From: Flavobacteriales bacterium
GTDB taxonomy: Bacteria > Bacteroidota > Bacteroidia > Flavobacteriales_F > PHOS-HE28
Assembly: GCA_019912395.1 (NCBI GenBank)
Contig: JAIOIH010000087.1
Coordinates: forward strand, 1-64,000
DNA: 64,000 nucleotides
Direction of reading: 5' to 3'
Each line of letters begins with the position of its first letter. The first letter of the stretch is position 1. Positions 27,766 to 35,458 of the stretch are shown here, one piece after another. A program made the translations under genes and the position numbers. The notes beneath the pieces were generated by a model. The model worked only from the letters and a program-made list of their open reading frames with translations. It made no database searches and was not told the DNA's origin.

Positions 27766-28909
27766 GGGCTATCGCTTCACGGTAAACGGCATCAAAGCCT
27801 TTGGCCACCGCCTGAGGGCTGAACCGCTGGCTCACGCTGGCGCGGATCACTGCGGGCGAATAGCGGCCATGCTCTTGTGCCATGCGGATCATCGCATCGC
27901 GCAGCGCATCATCGTTCCCCACGGGGATCAGCACTCCGCTCTCCGGCGTGATGAACGATTCCGGCCCGCCACAGCGCGTGGCGATCACCGGTTTGCCCGA
28001 GGCAAGCGCCTCGCCGGTGACCACGCTGAACGTTTCGAAGTTGCTGTTGATGATCACCGTGCCCGTGCTGGCCATCGCGGTGAGCACATCGGCCTGCGGC
28101 AATCGGCCAAGCCAGCGGACACGGGGGGCAACACCAAGGTGGTCGGCAAGTTGATGCAGCAACTCGCGGTCCGGGCCATCGCCGATCACCTCCAAGTGCA
28201 GGTCATGACCGTGGGCGCGTGCGGAAGCCAAGGCTCGAAGCGTACCGCTCACATTCTTGGTACTGTCCACAAGGTCCGCCACCATCATGAAGCGGTCATG
28301 CGGCCCCGGGGGGGGCAGTGGCCTGTCCATCCCGGATATCACGTTCGGAACCACCACATGGTCCCTGCCCAGACCGGCACGCTCCAGCGAGGCGGCAAGG
28401 TGTGCGCTCACCGCTGTGGTGCGTGCTGCATGCCGGAAGAGGAAGCGATCGATGGCTTTTGCCATGCCGCTCTTGCCTTGCCACGTGCCGTTCAGGTGAA
28501 CACTGCTTTGCTCACTCGCCATGTAGGGGATCTTCCACCTCCGGGAAAGTAGGAATGCGGTGTGCACCGGCCGGGTGAGGATGTGTGCATGGACGAGGTC
28601 GGGCAGGCCGCGCTCATGGAGCAAACGGGCCACGCCGGCCCGGACAGCACGGCGATAGCGGATGTAGTTCAGGATCTTGCGTACAGGCATGAAGCCAAGG
28701 GTACTTGGCCGATAATAGCAGCGCAGCTCCCATGCACCATCGGTCTGGTCCAGTATTTCCCCGGGTGCCACGGGCAAGATCAACGGGCACGGATAGATCA
28801 CGCTCACTTGGTGCAATTCGGCCACGGCCATCATCTGCTTCCGGATGAAATCGCCCAGCTGGGGGTCGGGCAGCCCCGGGTACCATTTGGGCAGGACGAG
28901 GACATGCAT
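27758..28909 (-). CDS. Glycosyltransferase family 4 protein
   Basis: A 383-residue GT-B glycosyltransferase, first gene of the glycan operon. N-terminal domain about 1-175 (VLVLPKWYPGLPDPQLGDF, LVHAHILTRP), C-terminal Rossmann domain about 190-370 with LEVIGDGPDRELLHQLAD and ESFIT-type donor-binding segment GEALASGKPVIATRCGGPES. These are the GT4 hallmarks of a retaining, nucleotide-sugar dependent enzyme acting at the cytoplasmic membrane face. It overlaps the next gene by 8 bp. An in-frame run of eight C (28308-28315, complement) encodes PPPG. Substrate not deducible. Confidence 0.9.
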   Translation of the reverse strand: MHVLVLPKWYPGLPDPQLGDFIRKQMMAVAELHQVSVIYPCPLILPVAPGEILDQTDGAWELRCYYRPSTLGFMPVRKILNYIRYRRAVRAGVARLLHERGLPDLVHAHILTRPVHTAFLLSRRWKIPYMASEQSSVHLNGTWQGKSGMAKAIDRFLFRHAARTTAVSAHLAASLERAGLGRDHVVVPNVISGMDRPLPPPGPHDRFMMVADLVDSTKNVSGTLRALASARAHGHDLHLEVIGDGPDRELLHQLADHLGVAPRVRWLGRLPQADVLTAMASTGTVIINSNFETFSVVTGEALASGKPVIATRCGGPESFITPESGVLIPVGNDDALRDAMIRMAQEHGRYSPAVIRASVSQRFSPQAVAKGFDAVYREAIAHG

Positions 28910-28944
28910 ACCAGCGCAAAGTAACGTGGACCCGTGGCACGGAG

Positions 28945-28952
28945 TATATTTG
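28945..28952 (+). promoter_or_regulatory. Promoter -7 element for tRNA-His
   Basis: TATATTTG matches the Bacteroidota consensus TAnnTTTG exactly and ends 31 bp before the tRNA. No convincing -33 TTG is visible upstream. Confidence 0.6.
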
Positions 28953-28983
28953 CGGCCCGTTTGGCGCTTTGTCCAACGGAAAT

Positions 28984-29058
28984 GGTGGATGTAGCTCAGT
29001 TGGTTAGAGCGCCGGATTGTGATTCCGGAGGTCGCCGGTTCAAGCCCGGTCTTCCACC
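28984..29058 (+). tRNA. tRNA-His (anticodon GTG)
   Basis: A full cloverleaf is readable: D-stem GCTC/GAGC, anticodon stem CCGGA/TCCGG with loop TTGTGAT and anticodon GTG at 29019-29021, T-arm GCCGG-TTCAAGC-CCGGT, acceptor GTGGATG/CTTCCAC with one T-T mismatch. The extra G at 28984 and discriminator C at 29058 fit the G-1:C73 identity of tRNA-His. CCA is not encoded. The 3' end lies within a palindrome (29049-29109). Confidence 0.95.
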
Positions 29059-29109
29059 CTTAAATGCGAAAACCCCGAAAGGGGTTTTTTGCATTTAAGG
29101 GTGGAAGAC
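29049..29109. repeat. 61-bp palindrome spanning the tRNA-His 3' end and terminator
   Basis: The 19-mer at 29049-29067 is the exact reverse complement of 29091-29109. Between them lies the terminator hairpin. The left arm includes the last ten bases of tRNA-His, so a read-through transcript could pair the acceptor strand with downstream RNA. Confidence 0.9.
29071..29090. terminator. Terminator of tRNA-His
   Basis: AACCCC-GAAA-GGGGTT followed by four T; A-tract on the other side makes it bidirectional in appearance. Confidence 0.85.
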
Positions 29110-29300
29110 AGCCGCGACAGCGGCTACCGGCCGCGCAGCGGCAGGTGGATTGAAATTTATCCCGCGCTGCGACGCGGGAAGCCCGGTCTTCCACCCTGCA
29201 TGAAGCCCCGAAAGGGGCTTTTTGCATGGGGGAAGACCGCCACGATAGCGGTTATCAATCGCGAAGCGGGGGTAACCCCGAGGTCTGCTTCGTGAGACCT
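29110..29300. repeat. Structured repeat cluster with duplicated tRNA 3' end
   Basis: Three GC-rich hairpins (29110-29125, 29130-29142, 29161-29178) are followed by a 19-bp exact copy of the tRNA tail and flank (29179-29197 equals 29042-29060), then a second terminator-like palindrome (29186-29237) and further small hairpins (ACCGC/GCGGT; CGGGG/CCCCG). The segment 29098-29109 is also the reverse complement of 29186-29197. No protein gene fits here. Confidence 0.75.
29203..29223. terminator. Second terminator-like hairpin
   Basis: AAGCCCC-GAAA-GGGGCTT then TTT, close variant of the tRNA terminator; it may also end the convergent cation-efflux gene transcript. Confidence 0.7.
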
Positions 29301-29305
29301 TGGGT

Positions 29306-30304
29306 TCAGGTGGCGGTTCCCGGCACAACATGCTTCCTGTTTGCCAGTACCGTTGCCAGCGTCCACGGCACGCGCTTTACGAAAGGTGCCTGCCGTACCG
29401 GGCAGTCCATGATCTGGCATACCGGACAGGACGCAGGCACACAGGGATCCGTATGGATGAAGAACTCCACTTCGCGACCGGACGTGCGGTTCACCAATTC
29501 CTCCATGTCCTTGATCTCCGCGTGGCTGCTCTCCAAGGTGTAATACCACGGAAGGGTGACGTGGGCATCAATGTGCAAGGTGCTGCCGAACTTGATCACC
29601 CGGAAATTATGGACATCGATCCATTCGGGTCGGCGGTTGGCATCGATGATCCGCACCAGCTCATCGGCCACGGTCATGTCCGTTTCGTCCATGATGCCAC
29701 CGACGCTTCGCCGCACCATCCGGATGCCCTGCCAGATGATGAGGAGGGCGAACCCGATGGCGAAGAGACTATCCAGCCAGAGCAGGCCGGTCAGCTGGAT
29801 CACTATCAGGCCCAGCACGAGCGCTGCGCTGCTCCATGCATCCGAGAGCAGGTGTACCCCGCTCGCCTCCATCGTCAGGGAGTGTGCCTGCCTTCCCCGT
29901 TTACGCAGCACCAGGCCGAGGGCCAAGTTGGCGGCACCCGTGCCCGCGATCAACAGGGTACCCGCGCCGAGGTGCTGGATCGCCACCCCGGAAAGCCACG
30001 CATCGATGGCGCGATGGATGATCAGCCCGCCTGCCAGCGCTACCAACGACCCCTCCAGGGCGGCGCTGATGAATTCCACTTTTCCATGTCCGTAGGGATG
30101 TTCCCGGTCGTGCGGTTTCGCCGCGAGCGTCAGGCTGTACAGGGCGAAGCCGCCAGCAGCCACGTTCACGATGCTCTCCAAGGCGTCGCTGAGCACGGCA
30201 TTGCTTTGCGTGAGGCGCCAGGCAACAAACTTTACCACCATCAGCAAGATGCCCGCCAGCAGCACCCCGGCCTGCATTCGCACATTCCCTCGCGGTGACC
30301 CCAT
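29306..30304 (-). CDS. Cation diffusion facilitator family transporter
   Basis: A 332-residue inner-membrane exporter of divalent metals. ATG 30302-30304 chosen; the 24 codons upstream lack family similarity. Six hydrophobic segments are spread over about 10-215; the metal-site motifs appear as SDALES (helix 2) and HDREHPYGHGKVEF (loop after helix 3), with SDAWSS in helix 5. The cytoplasmic domain (about 220-332) ends with a cysteine-rich stretch CVPASCPVCQIMDCPVR that could bind a metal. The gene is divergent from nhaA, 83 bp away. Substrate (Zn, Fe, Co or Mn) not deducible. Confidence 0.9.
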   Translation of the reverse strand: MGSPRGNVRMQAGVLLAGILLMVVKFVAWRLTQSNAVLSDALESIVNVAAGGFALYSLTLAAKPHDREHPYGHGKVEFISAALEGSLVALAGGLIIHRAIDAWLSGVAIQHLGAGTLLIAGTGAANLALGLVLRKRGRQAHSLTMEASGVHLLSDAWSSAALVLGLIVIQLTGLLWLDSLFAIGFALLIIWQGIRMVRRSVGGIMDETDMTVADELVRIIDANRRPEWIDVHNFRVIKFGSTLHIDAHVTLPWYYTLESSHAEIKDMEELVNRTSGREVEFFIHTDPCVPASCPVCQIMDCPVRQAPFVKRVPWTLATVLANRKHVVPGTAT

Positions 30305-30387
30305 GCTGCCAAGGTAAACGCCTTCCCTCGCGTTGCTTAATCTTGCACCCCGCATCAGACCGTTTTGGGTTTGCAAGGAACTCCTGT

Positions 30388-31560
30388 ATGAAACCGATCA
30401 GTCTTTTTACCGACCTGCTGAACAATGAGCGCACAGCGGGCATGCTGCTCGTGATCTGTACGATCATTTCCCTGCTGCTGGCCAATTCCCCGGCCGGGGA
30501 AGCTTATCTGGCCGTCTGGCACCTTCCCATGGCAGGCAAGTATTTCGAGTATTGGATCAATGATGGGTTGATGGCCATCTTCTTCCTGATGATCGGGCTG
30601 GAACTGGAACGGGAGATCTACATCGGTGAGCTTTCCGATCGCAAACAGGCGATGTTGCCCATCATGGCCGCTTTTGGCGGAATGCTCGTTCCCGCAGGCA
30701 TCCACATGCTCCTGAACCATGGCACACCCACCGCTTCGGGCGCCGGCATCCCCATGGCCACCGATATCGCCTTCGCCATCGGCATCCTGGCCTTGTTGGG
30801 CGATCGTGTTCCCCTCGCCCTCAAGGTTTTCCTTACGGCCTTGGCCGTGATCGACGATCTCGGTGCGATCTTCACCATCGCCATTTTCTATTCCACCGGT
30901 ATTGATTGGGCCTATCTGGGCGGGGCCATGGGCATCCTGTTGATCCTTTTCATCATGAACAGGGCCAAGGTGATGAACCTGATCCCCTATTTGGCGCTCG
31001 GCGTGGTGATGTGGTACCTGATGCTGCACTCGGGCGTGCATGCCACCGTCACCGGGGTGCTGGTGGCCTTTGCCATTCCTTTCGGCGATGGCAGCCGGAA
31101 GTCCATCTCTGCACGGCTCCAGCATTTCCTGCACCGCCCCGTCTCCTACGTGATACTGCCCCTCTTCGCCCTGGCCAACACCGGAATCGTTCTCGAAAGT
31201 GATTGGTTCGACCACCTCTTCACCCTGAACGGCTACGGGATCTTCCTGGGTCTCGTGGTGGGCAAGCCACTCGGTATCGGACTTTTCTGTTTGGCCACCA
31301 TTGGACTGGGCGTCTCCACACTGCCACCCGGGATCAATTGGAAGCAGCTCCTGGGGGCGGCCATGTTGGCGGGGATCGGCTTTACCATGTCCATCTTCAT
31401 CACCCTGCTGGCCTTCGACGACCTGGAACACGTGGTGTCCTCCAAGACCACCATCCTGGTCTCATCCCTGTTGGCGGCCGTCATCGGCTTTGCGTGGCTG
31501 CGATTTGTGCTCCCGCACCGGCCGCCCGCGAATGCCGCCGTCGAGGAGGAAGCTGGTTGA
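30388..31560 (+). CDS. nhaA: Na+/H+ antiporter NhaA
   Basis: A 390-residue inner-membrane antiporter that exchanges cytoplasmic Na+ for external H+. ATG 30388 gives the canonical beginning (FTDLLNNERTAGMLLVI). Diagnostic segments: FFLMIGLELEREIYIGEL, ATDIAFAIGILALLGDRVP and LTALAVIDDLGAIFTIAIF, whose paired aspartates (VIDDLGA) are the ion-binding site, and GVHATVTGVL. Length matches the family. Divergent from the cation-efflux gene and 77 bp upstream of arginase. Confidence 0.96.
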   Translation: MKPISLFTDLLNNERTAGMLLVICTIISLLLANSPAGEAYLAVWHLPMAGKYFEYWINDGLMAIFFLMIGLELEREIYIGELSDRKQAMLPIMAAFGGMLVPAGIHMLLNHGTPTASGAGIPMATDIAFAIGILALLGDRVPLALKVFLTALAVIDDLGAIFTIAIFYSTGIDWAYLGGAMGILLILFIMNRAKVMNLIPYLALGVVMWYLMLHSGVHATVTGVLVAFAIPFGDGSRKSISARLQHFLHRPVSYVILPLFALANTGIVLESDWFDHLFTLNGYGIFLGLVVGKPLGIGLFCLATIGLGVSTLPPGINWKQLLGAAMLAGIGFTMSIFITLLAFDDLEHVVSSKTTILVSSLLAAVIGFAWLRFVLPHRPPANAAVEEEAG

Positions 31561-31605
31561 CCGCCCGAGGTCCAGTTCGCGGAAGGAACGCTACCGGCCC
31601 TCGAT

Positions 31606-31613
31606 TACATTTG
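31606..31613 (+). promoter_or_regulatory. Promoter -7 element for the arginase-ctlX-argS cluster
   Basis: TACATTTG fits TAnnTTTG and ends 24 bp before the arginase ATG. A -33 element is not obvious. Confidence 0.5.
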
Positions 31614-31637
31614 AGGCCCTAGCGGAAAACCATTCAA

Positions 31638-32579
31638 ATGGAAGTGAGATTGATCGAAGCGGCCTCGGAGATCGGTGCCGGAACGCGCGGTACCAGCATG
31701 GGCATGAGCGCATTGCGCGTGGCTGCTTGGAAATCGGGAAGCGAGCTTTTCGGCCATGCCGAGGAAAGCATCCTGCGCGACGAGAACGATGTGCTCTATG
31801 AGGACGACAAGGATTCGCCCAATGCCCACCACATCGACGGCCTCATCCGTTTCGAATCGGACCTGGCCTATGAGGTGTATAAATTCCTGCGGAACAACAT
31901 CTTCCCGATCGTCATCGGCGGGGACCACTCCATCGCGATCGGATCGGTCTCCGGCACCAAGATGGCATTCCCCAATGAACGTATTGGCGTGATCTGGATC
32001 GATGCCCATGCGGACATGCACAGCCCATGGACCACGCCCAGCGGCAACGTGCATGGCATGCCATTGGCCCTGCTGATGAACATCGAGATGAAAGGCCAGA
32101 ACCGGCCCAGGATGTTCACCTTGGACGTGTGGGACCGCCTCCGGAAGATCGGCTCCAGTGGACCCAAGGTGCTGCCGGGAGACCTCGTGATCATTGGCTT
32201 GCGCGACTATGAGGCGGAGGAAGCGGCGATCATCGAAGAGCACAACATCAAGGTGATCACCGTGAAGGAGCTTCGCGAAAAAGGTCCCGATGCCATCGTG
32301 AAGGAGACCTTGACCTACCTCGGCGGCTGCGACAAGCTCCATGTGAGCTTCGATGTGGACAGCTTGGACCCGAGCATCTCCGTGGGCACCGGAACCCCGG
32401 TACCGGACGGTCTTTTTCTGGACGAGGCCCGCGGTCTGCTCACCGGATTCTGTGCCGAACCCAGGACAGTGACCTTGGACGTGGTGGAGATCAACCCGGC
32501 CTTGGACACCCGGAACGCCATGGCCGAGAACGTGCTCACCGTGATGGAGCCGTTGTTCCCCATTCTTCGTGCCCGCTGA
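31638..32579 (+). CDS. Arginase/agmatinase family ureohydrolase (probable arginase)
   Basis: A 313-residue manganese ureohydrolase that would split arginine to ornithine and urea. The ligand motifs are complete: GGDHSIAIGS (His97), DAHADMHS (Asp122, His124, Asp126) and SFDVDSLDPS. The SLDPS form and following GTGTPVPDG resemble arginases more than agmatinases. It starts a three-gene run with the CtlX-like hydrolase (12 bp gap) and argS (17 bp gap), all touching arginine. Substrate by homology only. Confidence 0.9.
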   Translation: MEVRLIEAASEIGAGTRGTSMGMSALRVAAWKSGSELFGHAEESILRDENDVLYEDDKDSPNAHHIDGLIRFESDLAYEVYKFLRNNIFPIVIGGDHSIAIGSVSGTKMAFPNERIGVIWIDAHADMHSPWTTPSGNVHGMPLALLMNIEMKGQNRPRMFTLDVWDRLRKIGSSGPKVLPGDLVIIGLRDYEAEEAAIIEEHNIKVITVKELREKGPDAIVKETLTYLGGCDKLHVSFDVDSLDPSISVGTGTPVPDGLFLDEARGLLTGFCAEPRTVTLDVVEINPALDTRNAMAENVLTVMEPLFPILRAR

Positions 32580-32591
32580 CCCCGATCCGCC

Positions 32592-33536
32592 GTGGCAGCT
32601 CCAATACGTCCTCATGACCAGGTCGCCGGGAACGTGATCCTGGTCCGGCCGGTGGGGTTCCGGTATTCCTCGGAGACAGCGACCACCAACGGGTTCCAAC
32701 GGGACCTTCCGGGGCCTGACGTGCAGTACAAGGTGGAACAGGAGTTCGATGCGCTCATCAATTCCTTGACCGCATCTGGCATCGGCATCACCGTACTCGA
32801 TCCGAGAGATCCCTCGGCACCCGATGCGGTTTTTCCGAACAATTGGTTCAGCACCGACGAGGAAGGGCGCATCGTGACCTATCCAATGGCCGCGGCCTCC
32901 CGACGCTCCGAACGCGATCCAGAACTGGGCAAGGCATTGGCGGAATTCGGGTTCCGGAACAAGGGAACCCTCGACCTGAGCCATTGGGAAGAGCAACACC
33001 TGGCCTTGGAAGGTACCGGCAGCATGGTGCTGGATCGGAGGACACATACGGCATACGCAGCCCTATCACCGCGAACATCCGGGCAGGTACTGGATGCGTG
33101 GTGCAGGGAGATGAAGTATGAGCCCATCGCCTTCACGGCTACCATGGACGGCACCAAGGGTGGGCAGCCCGTGTACCACACCAACGTCCTGATGAGCATC
33201 GGGGATCGCTTTGCCGTGATCTGCATGGAAGCCCTCCCGGACCTCAATGAGCGGCATCGTGTGGCAGCCGGGCTGGCGGAGTCCCGCAGGGAGCTTGTCC
33301 TGATCACGTTGGCACAGATGCATGCCTTCGCGGGGAATATCCTGCACCTGCGAAGCGGGAAGGGCGACTTTGTTTTCCTCTCCGAACAGGCCCGTGGTTC
33401 ATTGCTGCCCGACCAGGTCCGCCAATTGGGAAAGCACGGGGAGCTGGTGCCGGTGGCCATTCCCACCATTGAAACGATCGGCGGAGGCAGCGTGCGCTGC
33501 ATGCTCGCGGAGAACTTTCTTCCTTTGCGCGCATAG
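32592..33536 (+). CDS. ctlX: Citrulline/arginine-modifying amidinotransferase-fold hydrolase (CtlX-like)
   Basis: A 314-residue pentein-fold enzyme. It begins at GTG 32592; the protein then has the family start with NVILVRPVGFRYSSET. Conserved segments: AVFPNNWFST, GTGSMVLDR, HAFAGNILHL, and the nucleophile Cys303 in GSVRCMLAENF. The family includes citrulline hydrolase CtlX and dimethylargininases. Coupling with arginase suggests arginine or citrulline breakdown. No ATG fits the family start better. Confidence 0.85.
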   Translation: MAAPIRPHDQVAGNVILVRPVGFRYSSETATTNGFQRDLPGPDVQYKVEQEFDALINSLTASGIGITVLDPRDPSAPDAVFPNNWFSTDEEGRIVTYPMAAASRRSERDPELGKALAEFGFRNKGTLDLSHWEEQHLALEGTGSMVLDRRTHTAYAALSPRTSGQVLDAWCREMKYEPIAFTATMDGTKGGQPVYHTNVLMSIGDRFAVICMEALPDLNERHRVAAGLAESRRELVLITLAQMHAFAGNILHLRSGKGDFVFLSEQARGSLLPDQVRQLGKHGELVPVAIPTIETIGGGSVRCMLAENFLPLRA

Positions 33537-33553
33537 ACCGATCCCCGGATACC

Positions 33554-35386
33554 ATGTTCCAAGACCCCCTCCAGGCCCAACTGCTGCCCGCGTTGCAAGC
33601 CGCTTTTCAGGAACTCTTCCAGCATGCGCTGGACCCCAAGGCCATCGCGTTCCAACCCACCCGGCCGGAGTTCGAGGGGGATGTCACGATCAATGTGTTC
33701 CCTTTTCTCAAGCTCAGTGGCAAGGGGCCGGAGCAGACCGCCACCGCCATCGGGAAGCACCTTCATGCGCACGTGGACGTTGTGGAGCGTTTCAACGTGG
33801 TGAAGGGCTTTCTCAACATCGTGATCGCGGATGCCTACTGGACCGATTTTCTGCGGGAAGCAGGGGAGAAGGGCATTCTGCAATTCCCTTCCTCCGGAGA
33901 CCAGGTAATGGTGGAGTATTCCTCGCCGAACACCAACAAACCATTGCACTTGGGGCACGCCCGCAACATCTTCCTCGGCGATTCCGTGAGCCGCATTTTG
34001 CAAGCGGCCGGGAATGACGTGGTGCGTGTGCAGATCGTCAATGACCGCGGCATCCACATCTGCAAGAGCATGGTGGCCTGGCTGAAGTTCGGCAACGGGG
34101 AAACCCCGGAAAGCAGCGGCCTCAAGGGCGATAAGCTCGTGGGCAAGTACTACGTGGCCTTCGATACGGCGTGGAAGGCCGAGGTAGCGGAGCAGATCGC
34201 GGCAGGAATGAAGGAGGACGAGGCGGAGAAGCAGGCACCGATCATGCTGGAAGCCCAGGAAATGCTCCGAAAATGGGAAGCGAACGATCCGGAGGTCCGC
34301 ACCCTCTGGGCGAAGATGAACGGCTGGGTCTACGATGGCTTCAACGCCACGTACGCACGCATGGGTGTGGGCTTCGACAAGATCTACTACGAAAGCGACA
34401 CCTACGTGCTGGGCAAGAAGGACGTGATGGACGGCCTTGAAAAGGGCGTGTTCTACAAGAAAGAGGACGGGAGCGTGTGGGTGGACAACACCCCGGACGG
34501 CCTCGATGAAAAGGTGCTGATGCGCGGTGACGGGACCAGCCTCTACATGACGCAGGACATCGGCACGGCCATCAAGCGGTTCGAGGAGTTCCCCGGCCTG
34601 AAAAGGCTCATCTATACCGTGGGCAACGAGCAGGACTATCACTTCAAGGTGCTCTTCCTGATCCTGAAGAAGCTCGGCTATGCATGGGCCGAAGGGCTGT
34701 ACCACCTCAGCTACGGCATGGTGGACCTGCCCACGGGCAAGATGAAAAGCCGCGAAGGCACCGTGGTGGATGCCGACGAGCTAATGGAGGAGGTGGTCCA
34801 GGAGGCACGCCTGGCCGGGGAGGAGCTGAGCAAGCTCGATGATTTTTCGGAGGATGAAAAGACCATTCTGTTCGAGCAGATCGGCATGGCCGCCCTGAAA
34901 TACTACCTGCTGAAGGTGGACCCGAAGAAGCGCATGCTGTTCGACCCCAAGGCCAGCATTGATCTGCAAGGGCATACCGGGCCGTTCATCCAGTACACGT
35001 ATGCAAGGATCCGCAGCTTGCTGCGCAAGGCGGGGGAGAAGTTCCCAGTTGTCAGTTCTCAGTTGTCAGGCGTTCAAGCGTCGGCAGCAGGACAACCGAC
35101 AACTGACAGCTATCAACTGAACCAAGAGGAACGCACCGTCATCAAGCTGCTGCACCAGCTACCTGCCGTGCTGAACGAAGCGGCCACGAAATTGGATCCC
35201 TCTTCCCTCGCCAATCACACCTTCGAACTGGTGAAGGCCTACAACGGCTTCTACCAGACCGTTCCCGTGCTGAAGGAAGAGGACGGGACCAAACGCAACT
35301 TCCGGTTGGCGCTGAGCAATGCCGTGGGCAGCGCGACAAAAAGGGCCTTATGGTGCCTCGGGATCGAGGTGCCGGAGCGGATGTGA
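33554..35386 (+). CDS. argS: Arginyl-tRNA synthetase with in-frame palindromic insertion
   Basis: A 610-residue class I synthetase charging tRNA-Arg. Order: N-terminal additional domain (about 1-110), Rossmann domain with HLGH at 132-135 in SSPNTNKPLHLGHARN, GNEQDYHF and SYGMVDLPTGKMKSREG (KMSK-equivalent), and the DALR anticodon-binding domain with IQYTYARIRSLLRKA and FELVKAYNGFYQ. Between RSLLRKAGE and EERTVIKLL the gene carries about 22 residues (498-519) encoded by an imperfect palindrome that also occurs between genes elsewhere in the window. The site falls at a linker in the DALR domain, so the enzyme probably tolerates it. Confidence 0.95.
   Translation: MFQDPLQAQLLPALQAAFQELFQHALDPKAIAFQPTRPEFEGDVTINVFPFLKLSGKGPEQTATAIGKHLHAHVDVVERFNVVKGFLNIVIADAYWTDFLREAGEKGILQFPSSGDQVMVEYSSPNTNKPLHLGHARNIFLGDSVSRILQAAGNDVVRVQIVNDRGIHICKSMVAWLKFGNGETPESSGLKGDKLVGKYYVAFDTAWKAEVAEQIAAGMKEDEAEKQAPIMLEAQEMLRKWEANDPEVRTLWAKMNGWVYDGFNATYARMGVGFDKIYYESDTYVLGKKDVMDGLEKGVFYKKEDGSVWVDNTPDGLDEKVLMRGDGTSLYMTQDIGTAIKRFEEFPGLKRLIYTVGNEQDYHFKVLFLILKKLGYAWAEGLYHLSYGMVDLPTGKMKSREGTVVDADELMEEVVQEARLAGEELSKLDDFSEDEKTILFEQIGMAALKYYLLKVDPKKRMLFDPKASIDLQGHTGPFIQYTYARIRSLLRKAGEKFPVVSSQLSGVQASAAGQPTTDSYQLNQEERTVIKLLHQLPAVLNEAATKLDPSSLANHTFELVKAYNGFYQTVPVLKEEDGTKRNFRLALSNAVGSATKRALWCLGIEVPERM
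35046..35110. repeat. Dispersed palindromic element inside argS
   Basis: Arms 35051-35067 and 35091-35107 pair at 15 of 17 positions around a 23-bp loop. The left part (35046-35070) matches 48358-48382 at 23 of 25 bases; the right arm is identical to 136-152. It is read through in frame as part of ArgS. Confidence 0.85.
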
Positions 35387-35458
35387 GGATAAGCCACCTA
35401 CGCAGGCATCGGTTTGAAGGGGCTTCGTGCCCTTCGTGCCCTTTGTGGTACTTCCATG

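Noticed and set aside
28308-28315. Run of eight G as another phase-variable tract
   Set aside because: It is in frame in an intact GT4 gene and away from the leader; no sign of a broken frame.
31605-33047. 480-codon antisense frame over arginase and ctlX
   Set aside because: Same reason; the arginase ligand motifs are on the plus strand.
32879-34705. 608-codon open frame antisense to ctlX and argS
   Set aside because: It lies wholly opposite two well-supported enzymes; high GC makes long antisense frames common. Composition (many His, Leu, Val, Gly) is typical of such shadows and no leader or domain is seen.
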